A stretch of 64,000 nucleotides of DNA from Elymus sibiricus. Lineage: Eukaryota > Streptophyta > Magnoliopsida > Poales > Poaceae. This document shows positions 35,979 to 48,463 of this stretch, in pieces (position 1 is the first letter of the stretch; every line of letters starts with the position of its first letter). The position numbers and the translations under genes were made by a program. Below the pieces are notes generated by a model. It was not told where the DNA came from. It saw only the letters and a list, made by a program, of their open reading frames with translations, and searched no databases. The stretch covers positions 457,290,390-457,354,389 of the forward strand of contig CM077672.1 in the NCBI GenBank assembly GCA_039707655.1. Direction: 5' to 3'.

Positions 35979-37051
35979 GGAGGAAGAAAACCATGAAGGT
36001 TTATAAGATGGAGAAAGCATGTGAAAGTTCTGCTAATGTTAAGCCTAATATCGAAGAGTTCGAAATGATTTGTGAATCTTCATGCAGGTTGATGGAGCAC
36101 TAAACAAGTTATGCCAGTTGGGAGTATGTAAGACGGGATTTCCATTGAGATATTATCTCATCCAGATTGGTGGACAATGCCTTTTTTAACCAGTACAGAT
36201 TTTAGAGATTTCTCATACATTTGGATGCTTTGAGCAGCTTTGAACTGTAAAATTGATATGTGGTTGTTTTTATGGTGCCGCGTTGGACGGTCAACAGACC
36301 ACCCAGGCGTGGACTACCACTTACCAACAGTTGGGCAGTCGACGGACTATCGATTTGTTGTAACAGAGCTCTTTCCAGTTCACTTGCACACCTTTTCTTC
36401 TATTTTGCGATGCCATGTGAGTCTACATTAGACATGTCATTTAATTGTTTGTTCCAAATTACTAAATTTTCGCAGGTTCAGCAGCTACCACAACTTGGTT
36501 CACTATTGAAAGGGCTCTTGGCAATTTTTCTCCTTTGCTAATTGGACTAATAAAATAAATTCTTTTGCAGCCATATTTCTTATTTTATTTCTGCAGTGAT
36601 GTTTATGTATAGTTATTAATGGATGGTAGGATCAAGTAGGCTGATGTCAAATGCTATATAGATCAGGACAGAGTTGATGCTAATTTCATATCTGTATGTT
36701 TTTTTATCCTGTAGCAAAACTATTGCTGATGCTTCGAGTACCCCTCTGGTTGTAGAGCAAGGGATCACTTCCCTGTTATATTTTCAATGATACTTTTGAA
36801 TTGTTATCTTTTCCTTTTTGGGTTGCCCACTTGCCCTCAAGAATCACCGCTAATTTCCAGTCTACATAATGCCTAAGGTAGAAGTATGCATTGCAGAATT
36901 TTGGGCACCAACATGAATCATGGTTTAGGCAAGCATATCTTTATCGTGGTGTTGTACAGATGGTGAAGCTCTTCAATATGGTTGTTCATAGATACTTTGA
37001 TTGTAGCTACAAGAAGTTGGCTGACAATTCTCAGTTCGAAAATCCCTCGAG
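35979..37051 (+). CDS. Captured fragment of an unrecognised multi-exon gene
   Basis: Best exon is 36897-37051 (155 bp). It follows TTGCAG, is open throughout, encodes WFRQAYLYRGVVQMVKLFNM then HRYFDCSYKKLADNSQFENP, and ends at G|GTACTA. A second candidate is 35979-36087, encoding SSANVKPNIEEFEMICESSC before CAG|GTTGAT. Weaker candidates lie near 36475 (QQLPQLGSLLKG) and 36715 (TIADASSTPLVVEQG). No complete frame joins them. I do not recognise the family. The same orientation as the enclosing Helitron arm fits transduplication. Confidence 0.4.
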
Positions 37052-38109
37052 GTACTACTGAAATGTTCTTCAGCTAATACTTTGCCATGTGTCATTTTTT
37101 TTACGAACTGATCTCTTCTACATCTAGGATGTCCTATATTTATCCTTTCCAAAATTGCATCAAGGTGGAAGTGCGGTGCGCATAATAGGTATTCATTTCA
37201 GTTCCTGTACAACAGATTTTTTTTTTGGCAGAAAGCTTACCTGTGCGATTTTTGTTCGACATGTTTATCATCAAATCTAGTGAAATCATGTTTTGTAGAG
37301 TTCTAATTGCTTTCCTGTTTTTCAGGAAACATGATTGTTCTTTTTCCCCATTCAATATGAATGCGGTGATTTGTTGCTTGATATCAATTACATGGTTTTG
37401 AAGTAAAAGAAAACATGTGTTTGCAAGGCACAATGTAGCAGCATTTGGCATTTTGCAATGGTTTGGAACTTTGGATCCCTGCAAGGGCTGGTCGTCATGC
37501 TTGGATAAAGGTATGTTTGTGATGCCTAGCGCCGTCAATTTATTGTCTTTTTTGTCTAATTGGACGCTGTGAGATGATAATTGCATTGGCATTATCTCTT
37601 CATGGACGAAGTGATGGATGTTTACTGAGAGTGCTCGGTCACTTGGTGGGCACTTCTTTTCCTTGAAACCGCCAAGAGAGGCTTGGGAGCACCAGCCGCA
37701 GGCCTCAGAGTGGCTAGGCCTCTGATCCAAAAAGACCTGATGCTTCTCATGGCTGCTCGCACATGTTTAAATATTTTATACGGACAATAATTGGGTGTTT
37801 GTTTAGTGAGTACCAAATTTAGTTTTGAAATTTAACAATATGCCCTTTTTTCCTTATTTGTTCATAATAATAAAGTTAGACACTTAATTTGCTTCATGAC
37901 AATACAAAGGCCATGCAACGGAATGGTCAAAGTCAATTTCTTTTGCTACATGTTTTCTAGATAGGGAAGCATCGATTGTATGTTATAGATGTTTGCATGT
38001 TTGCGGAGATAGTTAACAAATTTTGAGATAAAATGGGATGCTTATAATTTGTATATTGCATCATGTTTTGCAATAACGAAGACGTGCGTTGCACGTGCAT
38101 GCTAACTAG

Positions 38110-38578
38110 TGATATATTTGGTGGGCGTGCTCGTCGAGAGTCCGACTCGCTGTTCATGCTCACTTGTTGGGGGCTATGGAAGCGCGCAATGCTCGGGTCT
38201 TCACAAATGTCACTCAGCAGGGCAACATGGCAACGACCGGGGGTTCTACTAGTTTGGCTGATTTCAAGATCGAAAATGCTGGGCGGACTATGCAGCTTGC
38301 ACGACAGCTGCACGATGCCCGATCCAGCCGTCTGGTCATATGCATGGACGAGCTGATCTGCACTAATCGTCCACAACGCATCGTGTCCATAGCACTCTCT
38401 GCATGGAGGCTCACGGGAGTGCCAATATGATTGAGAGAGAGAGTAGCTTCTTTGCAATTTTGGTGTGGTGTTGGCCATAGCAATCAACCTGTGATCGCTT
38501 CTTGGCCTACCTTGTAGAAACTTTCTCCTCTTCTATAAAAATATTGTACGCTTAAGCGTACTCTAAAAAAACAAAAAA
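38110..38578 (+). pseudogene. LINE 3' end, right half
   Basis: It continues the LINE interrupted at 28793. The frame DIFGGRARRESDSLFMLTCW then GLWK, and after a frameshift RNARVFTNVTQQ, match the C-terminal tail after the zf-RVT region. It ends in an A-rich tail (ctctaaaaaaacaaaaaaac). Possible target duplications are aaacaggac at 28360-28369 and aaacaggaac at 38576-38585. Confidence 0.75.
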
Positions 38579-38650
38579 ACAGGAACAGCCACGGAAAATG
38601 CACTCGAGGCCATCATCAGACTAGAAGCATTTTTTGGGGGAGAGTAGAAG

Positions 38651-41600
38651 CATTTAGTTCAACCCATACAAGGTCTGCAACACGCGTTGTTTGTTACCTA
38701 CTACTCTTATCTAGTCTAGGTTAAAAATCCTGCTACACCGAAACCGAGAGTGCGACGACTCCACATGACGAAACTGGAGTTGCAGCCGAATCTCCAGCAT
38801 CAGGGAAGAAATTGCTTCTCTTACAAACTGCAAAAGAAACAAACACATTTGACATGTTAGCATCTACACGGATAAATCAGAACCTATACGAGAGCCTTTT
38901 ATTTAGTGCTACAGAACTGCTGATCGAGTCTAAGGGGGCTGACTGAGGCAAGAGAGGCAGAACCTTTTTGCCAAGAGCATCGGATTTAAGACAAACACTA
39001 TCGCGACAGTTTTTACTTTCTACGAGCGCATCTAAGATGTTGACTGATTAGTTTGGGCATCTAAGTTCGTACATAAACTGCAGCTAGCATAAGTAATAAG
39101 CAACAAAATAAGGTGGCAGTTTCACATGTCAGGCTCGAAATCTCAAGCCAATAGGGAAATGGGAGAAACGACCGGTGCGTTTTGCGAAAACATCCAACTC
39201 CAGTGCAGGAAACATGGTTATGTTTGGTCATAACTCGGAAGCGAGCGGGTTTGTAACTTTTATCCACAAAACTGAGCTTGGCCAGTTATGATCGGTGCCT
39301 CCGCAAAAGATAAAGAAATATTTAATTCAGGTATTCCGTAACCTAGGCAAACAACGGTATAAGAACAATGTACCTGCCCCGATCAATCATTGTATCAGAA
39401 TTCAGAAGCACACAGCTTCATTAGTGTTCGTCCTCATCGTCAGAAGTTTTATCATTTCCATAACCAGAACTTGCTCTAATTATGTAGACCTGCATCATTT
39501 ACATAGAATAAGCCACATAATATGCACTTAGCAGTAAGATAAAATGACCCCCCCCCCCCCACCCAAATGATCAGGCCTTAAAAGAATCCCTTCCATTAGA
39601 TTAAACGAAGGCATCTGGTACTGATGTTGAGCAATTGCATCATTCCCTGCAAACCGTGTGCAAAATTGGCTACCAAAACAGGCCTAACTTCTTATCTTTG
39701 AACATGTAAACACAGCTCACTGGTTTCAATCATGGATATGGCATATAACCTGCTTTATAATTTAAATCTAAGACATATATAAAAAACATTGAGGTTTGAT
39801 ACTACACAATGACTTAGTCTAGTTTGGTTATTATGCAGCCATAACAGGTTTTTCCCATGTAGGAGATTTTAATATAATTTAACAGGTTTTTCGCATTTAG
39901 TTCAACCCATACAAGGTCTGCAACACGCGTTGTTTGTTACCTACTACTCTTATCTAGTCTAGGTTAAAAATCCTGCTACACCGAAACCGAGAGTGCGATG
40001 ACTCCACATGACGAAACTGGAGTTGCAGCCGAATCTCCAGCATCAGGGAAGAAATTGCTTCTCTTACAAACTGCAAAAGAAACAAACACATTTGACATGT
40101 TAGCATCTACACGGATAAATCAGAACCTATACGAGAGCCTTTTATTTAGTGCTACAGAACTGCTGATCGAGTCTAAGGGGGCTGACTGAGGCAAGAGAGG
40201 CAGAACCTTTTTGCCAAGAGCATCGGATTTAAGACAAACACTATCGCGACAGTTTTTACTTTCTACGAGCGCATCTAAGATGTTGACTGATTAGTTTGGG
40301 CATCTAAGTTCGTACATAAACTGCACCTAGCATAAGTAATAAGCAACAAAATAAGGTGGCAGTTTCACATGTCAGGCTCGAAATCTCAAGCCAATAGGGA
40401 AATGGGAGAAACGACCGGTGCGTTTTGCGAAAACATCCAACTCCAGTGCAGGAAACATGGTTATGTTTGGTCATAACTCGGAAGCGAGCGGGTTTGTAAC
40501 TTTTATCCACAAAACTGAGCTTGGCCAGTTATGATCGGTGCCTCCGCAAAAGATAAAGAAATATTTAATTCAGGTATTCCGTAACCTAGGCAAACAACGG
40601 TATAAGAACAATGTACCTGCCCCGATCAATCATTGTATCAGAATTCAGAAGCACACAGCTTCATTAGTGTTCGTCCTCATCGTCAGAAGTTTTATCATTT
40701 CCATAACCAGAACTTGCTCTAATTATGTAGACCTGCATCATTTACATAGAATAAGCCACATAATATGCACTTAGCAGTAAGATAAAATGACCCCCCCCCC
40801 CCCCACCCAAATGATCAGGCCTTAAAAGAATCCCTTCCATTAGATTAAACGAAGGCATCTGGTACTGATGTTGAGCAATTGCATCATTCCCTGCAAACCG
40901 TGTGCAAAATTGGCTACCAAAACAGGCCTAACTTCTTATCTTTGAACATGTAAACACAGCTCACTGGTTTCAATCATGGATATGGCATATAACCTGCTTT
41001 ATAATTTAAATCTAAGACATATATAAAAAACATTGAGGTTTGATACTACACAATGACTTAGTCTAGTTTGGTTATTATGCAGCCATAACAGGTTTTTCCC
41101 ATGTAGGAGATTTTAATATAATTTAACAGGTTTTTCGCATTTAGTTCAACCCATACAAGGTCTGCAACACGCGTTGTTTGTTACCTACTACTCTTATCTA
41201 GTCTAGGTTAAAAATCCTGCTACACCGAAACCGAGAGTGCGATGACTCCACATGACGAAACTGGAGTTGCAGCCGAATCTCCAGCATCAGGGAAGAAATT
41301 GCTTCTCTTACAAACTGCAAAAGAAACAAACACATTTGACATGTTAGCATCTACACGGATAAATCAGAACCTATACGAGAGCCTTTTATTTAGTGCTACA
41401 GAACTGCTGATCGAGTCTAAGGGGGCTGACTGAGGCAAGAGAGGCAGAACCTTTTTGCCAAGAGCATCGGATTTAAGACAAACACTATCGCGACAGTTTT
41501 TACTTTCTACGAGCGCATCTAAGATGTTGACTGATTAGTTTGGGCATCTAAGTTCGTACATAAACTGCAGCTAGCATAAGTAATAAGCAACAAAATAAGG

Positions 41601-44600
41601 TGGCAGTTTCACATGTCAGGCTCGAAATCTCAAGCCAATAGGGAAATGGGAGAAACGACCGGTGCGTTTTGCGAAAACATCCAACTCCAGTGCAGGAAAC
41701 ATGGTTATGTTTGGTCATAACTCGGAAGCGAGCGGGTTTGTAACTTTTATCCACAAAACTGAGCTTGGCCAGTTATGATCGGTGCCTCCGCAAAAGATAA
41801 AGAAATATTTAATTCAGGTATTCCGTAACCTAGGCAAACAACGGTATAAGAACAATGTACCTGCCCCGATCAATCATTGTATCAGAATTCAGAAGCACAC
41901 AGCTTCATTAGTGTTCGTCCTCATCGTCAGAAGTTTTATCATTTCCATAACCAGAACTTGCTCTAATTATGTAGACCTGCATCATTTACATAGAATAAGC
42001 CACATAATATGCACTTAGCAGTAAGATAAAATGACCCCCCCCCCCCCCCCCACCCAAATGATCAGGCCTTAAAAGAATCCCTTCCATTAGATTAAACGAA
42101 GGCATCTGGTACTGATGTTGAGCAATTGCATCATTCCCTGCAAACCGTGTGCAAAATTGGCTACCAAAACAGGCCTAACTTCTTATCTTTGAACATGTAA
42201 ACACAGCTCACTGGTTTCAATCATGGATATGGCATATAACCTGCTTTATAATTTAAATCTAAGACATATATAAAAAACATTGAGGTTTGATACTACACAA
42301 TGACTTAGTCTAGTTTGGTTATTATGCAGCCATAACAGGTTTTTCCCATGTAGGAGATTTTAATATAATTTAACAGGTTTTTCGCATTTAGTTCAACCCA
42401 TACAAGGTCTGCAACACGCGTTGTTTGTTACCTACTACTCTTATCTAGTCTAGGTTAAAAATCCTGCTACACCGAAACCGAGAGTGCGATGACTCCACAT
42501 GACGAAACTGGAGTTGCAGCCGAATCTCCAGCATCAGGGAAGAAATTGCTTCTCTTACAAACTGCAAAAGAAACAAACACATTTGACATGTTAGCATCTA
42601 CACGGATAAATCAGAACCTATACGAGAGCCTTTTATTTAGTGCTACAGAACTGCTGATCGAGTCTAAGGGGGCTGACTGAGGCAAGAGAGGCAGAACCTT
42701 TTTGCCAAGAGCATCGGATTTAAGACAAACACTATCGCGACAGTTTTTACTTTCTACGAGCGCATCTAAGATGTTGACTGATTAGTTTGGGCATCTAAGT
42801 TCGTACATAAACTGCAGCTAGCATAAGTAATAAGCAACAAAATAAGGTGGCAGTTTCACATGTCAGGCTCGAAATCTCAAGCCAATAGGGAAATGGGAGA
42901 AACGACCGGTGCGTTTTGCGAAAACATCCAACTCCAGTGCAGGAAACATGGTTATGTTTGGTCATAACTCGGAAGCGAGCGGGTTTGTAACTTTTATCCA
43001 CAAAACTGAGCTTGGCCAGTTATGATCGGTGCCTCCGCAAAAGATAAAGAAATATTTAATTCAGGTATTCCGTAACCTAGGCAAACAACGGTATAAGAAC
43101 AATGTACCTGCCCCGATCAATCATTGTATCAGAATTCAGAAGCACACAGCTTCATTAGTGTTCGTCCTCATCGTCAGAAGTTTTATCATTTCCATAACCA
43201 GAACTTGCTCTAATTATGTAGACCTGCATCATTTACATAGAATAAGCCACATAATATGCACTTAGCAGTAAGATAAAATGACCCCCCCCCCCCCCCCCAC
43301 CCAAATGATCAGGCCTTAAAAGAATCCCTTCCATTAGATTAAACGAAGGCATCTGGTACTGATGTTGAGCAATTGCATCATTCCCTGCAAACCGTGTGCA
43401 AAATTGGCTACCAAAACAGGCCTAACTTCTTATCTTTGAACATGTAAACACAGCTCACTGGTTTCAATCATGGATATGGCATATAACCTGCTTTATAATT
43501 TAAATCTAAGACATATATAAAAAACATTGAGGTTTGATACTACACAATGACTTAGTCTAGTTTGGTTATTATGCAGCCATAACAGGTTTTTCCCATGTAG
43601 GAGATTTTAATATAATTTAACAGGTTTTTCGCATTTAGTTCAACCCATACAAGGTCTGCAACACGCGTTGTTTGTTACCTACTACTCTTATCTAGTCTAG
43701 GTTAAAAATCCTGCTACACCGAAACCGAGAGTGCGACGACTCCACATGACGAAACTGGAGTTGCAGCCGAATCTCCAGCATCAGGGAAGAAATTGCTTCT
43801 CTTACAAACTGCAAAAGAAACAAACACATTTGACATGTTAGCATCTACACGGATAAATCAGAACCTATACGAGAGCCTTTTATTTAGTGCTACAGAACTG
43901 CTGATCGAGTCTAAGGGGGCTGACTGAGGCAAGAGAGGCAGAACCTTTTTGCCAAGAGCATCGGATTTAAGACAAACACTATCGCGACAGTTTTTACTTT
44001 CTACGAGCGCATCTAAGATGTTGACTGATTAGTTTGGGCATCTAAGTTCGTACATAAACTGCAGCTAGCATAAGTAATAAGCAACAAAATAAGGTGGCAG
44101 TTTCACATGTCAGGCTCGAAATCTCAAGCCAATAGGGAAATGGGAGAAACGACCGGTGCGTTTTGCGAAAACATCCAACTCCAGTGCAGGAAACATGGTT
44201 ATGTTTGGTCATAACTCGGAAGCGAGCGGGTTTGTAACTTTTATCCACAAAACTGAGCTTGGCCAGTTATGATCGGTGCCTCCGCAAAAGATAAAGAAAT
44301 ATTTAATTCAGGTATTCCGTAACCTAGGCAAACAACGGTATAAGAACAATGTACCTGCCCCGATCAATCATTGTATCAGAATTCAGAAGCACACAGCTTC
44401 ATTAGTGTTCGTCCTCATCGTCAGAAGTTTTATCATTTCCATAACCAGAACTTGCTCTAATTATGTAGACCTGCATCATTTACATAGAATAAGCCACATA
44501 ATATGCACTTAGCAGTAAGATAAAATGACCCCCCCCCCCCCCCACCCAAATGATCAGGCCTTAAAAGAATCCCTTCCATTAGATTAAACGAAGGCATCTG

Positions 44601-44849
44601 GTACTGATGTTGAGCAATTGCATCATTCCCTGCAAACCGTGTGCAAAATTGGCTACCAAAACAGGCCTAACTTCTTATCTTTGAACATGTAAACACAGCT
44701 CACTGGTTTCAATCATGGATATGGCATATAACCTGCTTTATAATTTAAATCTAAGACATATATAAAAAACATTGAGGTTTGATACTACACAATGACTTAG
44801 TCTAGTTTGGTTATTATGCAGCCATAACAGGTTTTTCCCATGTAGGAGT
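38651..44849 (-). repeat. Five-unit tandem array of the B3 gene 3' end (about 1.245 kb each)
   Basis: Units start (plus strand, catttagttcaaccc) at 38651, 39894, 41138, 42385 and 43632, with periods 1243, 1244, 1247 and 1247. The last unit ends at 44849, inside B3 intron 3. Each holds the minus-strand acceptor GCAG, the 69-bp terminal B3 exon (YIIRASSGYGNDKTSDDEDE) and 3' flank. Units differ at only a few bases and in a poly-C run of 13, 14, 17, 17 and 15. The junction between units has a filler with the repeated motif aacaggttttt. Short frames repeated in each unit on either strand are by-products, not genes. Confidence 0.92.
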
Positions 44850-45783
44850 AGTATACGACCACATTTGGAACAAGTTATATATATGCCCTCGTATTGAATG
44901 TGGAGTTCCTGATAGTAAAAGCGGAGCGATTTTATCCATGGAATGGTGAACAGGCTAAATCTCACCTTGATCTTTGTCCTGTCTGTCAGTTGGAAAACCA
45001 AGCAGTCGCCATCGGCGAGGTCATGGTGGGCGGCGAACGGTCTCCACCCCTGGCTGAGGTAGCAGCAGTGTCTGCCCTGTTGGCTGGCATTGTACTGCAT
45101 GTGGAACTCGTCATCCACCTCATCCACCAAGACGACTGCCTCATCTTGCGCCGGGAGATACTCGACGAAGTGCTTCGGGATTGTCTGTCACGATGCATAT
45201 ATATAACCCACAAAATCAACATCCAATCCGATCCAAGAACCACATCCAGTGCAAGTTCTCTTGCTACAATACCATCCAGGATGCCTTGCTGGCGCAGTGG
45301 TAGGTCATGGGCTTGACGAAGGCGGGGCAGCGGATGCCGTGAATCCGGCGCTTGAGCTCCTCCGCCTTCTGTTTGGCGGCGGCGGCGGCCCTCTCCTCGT
45401 CTGTGTCGGTCGGTCCTTTCCGAGTAGCGGCATATGCCTCGTACACTCCACGGTAGTCGCGCTGCTGTGCGCCCTCGAGGTAGTTGGGCTGCTCCGGGAG
45501 GCCGGCGACGCGGCCGGACCGCCGGAGCTCGCCGGGGGCCGGGGCCTTCCGCTTCTGCGACACCGAGGCAGCGGACCAGTCATATACGTACGGGAGAACA
45601 GGAAATGGGAGACCGGAGCCAAGGAAGAAGAAGGGAGAGGATCTGACGGACCGGCTTGGGCTTGGGGTTGGGCTTGGGCTTGGGCCTGGCGGTGGCCTCG
45701 CGGACGGCGGCGGAGAGGTGGTGCAGGCGGAGCTCCTCCACCTGCCTCCGGCGCTGCTCCTCGTACGAGTTCGCTTCCGCCAT
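44402..45783 (-). CDS. B3-domain transcription factor (intact copy)
   Basis: Plant B3 DNA-binding protein, nuclear, resembling the small rice/wheat proteins of the Os06g0194400 type. Exons on the minus strand are 45652-45783, 45273-45554, 44966-45184 and 44402-44470. They total 702 bp, 233 codons plus TAA, all phases zero. Exon 1 starts MAEANSYEEQRRRQVEELRL and ends in a (KP)n run. Exon 2 has ELRRSGRVAGLPEQPNY, the usual linker. The B3 fold runs from FVKPM (about residue 125) through IPKHFVEYLP, GWRPFAAHHDLADGDCLVFQ (184-203) to VYIIR in the last exon. The tail is acidic (SDDEDE). The donor after exon 1 is CCG|GTCCGT. Its last exon is unit five of the tandem array, so four spare terminal exons lie downstream. 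Expression cannot be judged from sequence. Confidence 0.9.
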
Positions 45784-45949
45784 TGCCTTCTCGATTCGGC
45801 TTCCTGCCCTCCTTCTCGACTCTGCTCTGCTCGGGAGGTGGAGCAGGGAATGGGGAAAGGTTGCAGACTCGTCAATTCAATTCAAGGCAGCAGCCACCCA
45901 GTCACCCACCCACCCTCAGCTTTCGCGGTTATTGCGACTCCATCGGTAG

Positions 45950-46470
45950 TTGTGCATTCGGTTTTTTTTTTTCTATTCGGTTCGGTTTATACGGTTTATG
46001 GTTTATACGATTTTTATACTTTGGTTTATACGATTTTATAAATAGATACGGTTCGGTTTCGGTAATATTTATTATCGGTTTGGTTTCGGTAATAACCAAA
46101 TTAATCAAAGTTGACGCGAATTTTTGAGCCAACACACAACTTTTCCACATGTAAATACATGATAATAAATAATGAGGAAAAAACAAGTAAAAAGGAATAA
46201 ATAAGGGAAGTTGGATAAGCAGTCGGGCTAATCACGTAAACTGAAGCACTAAATGGGCTAGAAAGTACTGTACTACAGCAGCCCATTATGCTTTTGAACC
46301 CAAAAAACTCACTTTCGGTTAATTCGGTTTAACCATATGGTTTTCGGTTTCTAACCAAAAAAGCAGAAATGCAAATGATTTTCAAATTTCAAAACTGAAA
46401 CTGGAACCTGAAAAAACTGAATTTTTGGTTTGGTTTGGTTTTTATTTTCGGTTCGGTTTTGCACGAGTTT
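45950..46470. mobile_element. Low-complexity GGTTCGGTTT-rich element upstream of B3 copy 1
   Basis: Blocks of ggttcggttt/tcggtttggtttcgg occur at both edges (45958-46095 and 46313-46458) around a unique centre. This is the look of a hAT-like or related non-autonomous element with degenerate subterminal repeats. Exact ends and target duplication were not resolved. It begins about 170 bp upstream of the B3 start codon. Confidence 0.45.
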
Positions 46471-48463
46471 TACTACTCCCTCCAAGCACGAAAATGCCCA
46501 GCGTAGGACGGGCTACATGAAGGCCATTTTTAAAATACCATTTTCCACAGTGCAAAACAAACAAAACAAAATAAATTGTACATACAGAAGTACATATATA
46601 ACACGATTGAGAAGATTTTCATAACTGTATACTTTCATATGTGGCGTAGAAAAAAATGACAAATACATGCATGAAAATGGGACATTTTTTCTTTGTTGTT
46701 GGGCCTTTTTTTTTAGCTTGCAAGTCAACCTATTTTTGAACAACAATTTACAGATTCGTCGCAAATATTCATAGGAATATTTTTTATTTTTTTAAACCTA
46801 AAAATATCAATTTTTTTAAATAGGGCTACATGTAGCCTGTCCTACACAACTTTGCTTCCAAACAAACAACTATATTGGCCCGGTTTGTTAGAGCAAATTT
46901 AATGGTGGAGCCAATTCCTGGCTATATGTTACTGTCACGTCATTTATACCTGATCTAAGAGAAACTATATAGTACAGTCGCCATATCGGCAATTGCCATC
47001 AGTCATATGGAGCGCGCTCTCCATATGGAGGTCGCGGTAACTGTGCGCAAACACAAAGTTGCCATATCTCAGTCTCATAATTTTTTTCCTGTTTTTTCAT
47101 TCAAACACTTCGATTCCCTCTAAAATTAAACGTTTGGCACTTGAAGCAATGGACATAGCTTTTGACAAGTTGCATGAATATAAAAACATTAACCAACGAC
47201 ATGCCCAAATCTCATGCCGCCGTTGTGTGCACCGCCCCCTCCGCTGGCATTTGCACCGTTCCGTCCTCCAATGTGTGCATTGTGCTCTTTTTTCAAGGTT
47301 CCTTGAACGTACGATGATATCACGCGCCTTCGTCCAAAATTGTCAAGCCACTGGATCCATTGTGCTCGTATCCACAGAGGATGCCTCCATGTTCCATAAA
47401 ACATCACACAAGTTCACATACAGTGCTACTTGAAACATCATACAAGTTCCATAAGACACAAAATTGAGTTAAAAACAGTCTTAAACACAACACAAATTCC
47501 ATAAAACACTTAGAGATACGCCCTAGGGTTCAAGCATCAACAGTGGCACATGCAACACCCATGCCTCTAGTATCTCCAGCACCTCCTCCAATGGCGGAAT
47601 CATCACCTCCACCATTGGAAGGAGGGGGGAGGCAGGAAAACCGCAAGAATTAGGCTATATAATTCTAGAAAAGATGGGCTCAACTCTAAAACTTTGGTTG
47701 CCCTCATAAGTGTTGGCTCCTAGGTGATACCTACTATATATTCTATTCATGTAAACCTTGTTGAGCCTTCAGATGCAGAGAATTGTAGGACAACAACAAA
47801 TTTCCCTCAAGTCGATGAGCTAAGGTTTATCAATCTGCAGGAGGTGTTGAATGAATGTATTCTCCTCTCTAGCAACCCTGCAAAAGATACAAGCATTCTC
47901 TTGTGTCTCCAACACACCAAATACAATTTTCAATTGTATAAGTGCACTAGTTCGGAGAAGAGATTAATAGATTGGATAGTGGATAGATAATCTGTGTGGT
48001 GCAAATATTTTTATATTTTTTGAATAATTAAAAATAGCAAGGTAACAAGATGGAAACGTGACTGAAACAAGGTTTGCAATGGTTGGAAACAAGGCCTTGA
48101 TGTGTGGGTTCACTAGTGTCAACTCTCCACATGATAACTTCATTAAAATACATGATGTCATTAACCTCACAAAGTTCTTTTTTATTGGATTAATTCCCGA
48201 TGAGATCTCGTAGGTGCGCAAAGTGCAAACCACCTCAAAGTTGTCTTTCTAATCTTAATCTATTGAGCCACTTCAAATTTCACCAGAGGCATCCCCAAAA
48301 ATTAAACAATGACAACACCATATGATTTTTATTGTTCCAACTTTAATCTACCGAGTCACCCAATGTAACCTCGGGTGTCTCCAAAAGTTATACTAGATAT
48401 GCATCATGTAATCTCATTAATTCGCAAAGTTCAAGAACATAACATGAACAAGATTCTTGCGAG
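46471..48463. other. No gene identified
   Basis: AT-rich sequence with short repeats. Around 46883 a tract begins with gttagagcaaatttaatggtggag, similar to the ends of common small grass transposons. At 47400-47520 the phrase ttccataa(a/g)aca recurs several times. No coding frame with motifs was found. Confidence 0.4.

Larger units (their letters stand above)
34973..38109 (+). mobile_element. Second putative Helitron arm, plus orientation
   Basis: The right edge reads cgtgcgttgcacgtgcatgc and then taactag|T. This is a hairpin (CGTGC-GTT-GCACG), a 10-base spacer and CTAG before host T, as at Helitron 3' ends. The 5' end is not resolved; the left-arm motif at 34651 is a candidate but would overlap the neighbouring element. 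The arm carries plus-strand exons of an unrecognised gene. The host LINE resumes directly after it. Confidence 0.5.

Noticed and set aside
39061..44512. Identical short frames of 63-78 codons repeated in each unit of the tandem array
   Set aside because: They recur only because the DNA unit recurs. They lie in the 3' flank or across the terminal B3 exon on the wrong strand, and show no motif or codon bias.
45249..46127. 292-codon plus-strand frame opposite the B3 gene
   Set aside because: It is antisense to exons 1 and 2 of a well-supported spliced gene and runs into the low-complexity element. It has no motif of its own.
46471..46520. Possible Stowaway end (tactccctccaagc)
   Set aside because: Only one end is present. 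No inverse partner was found within 500 bp and there is no TA pair to define an element.
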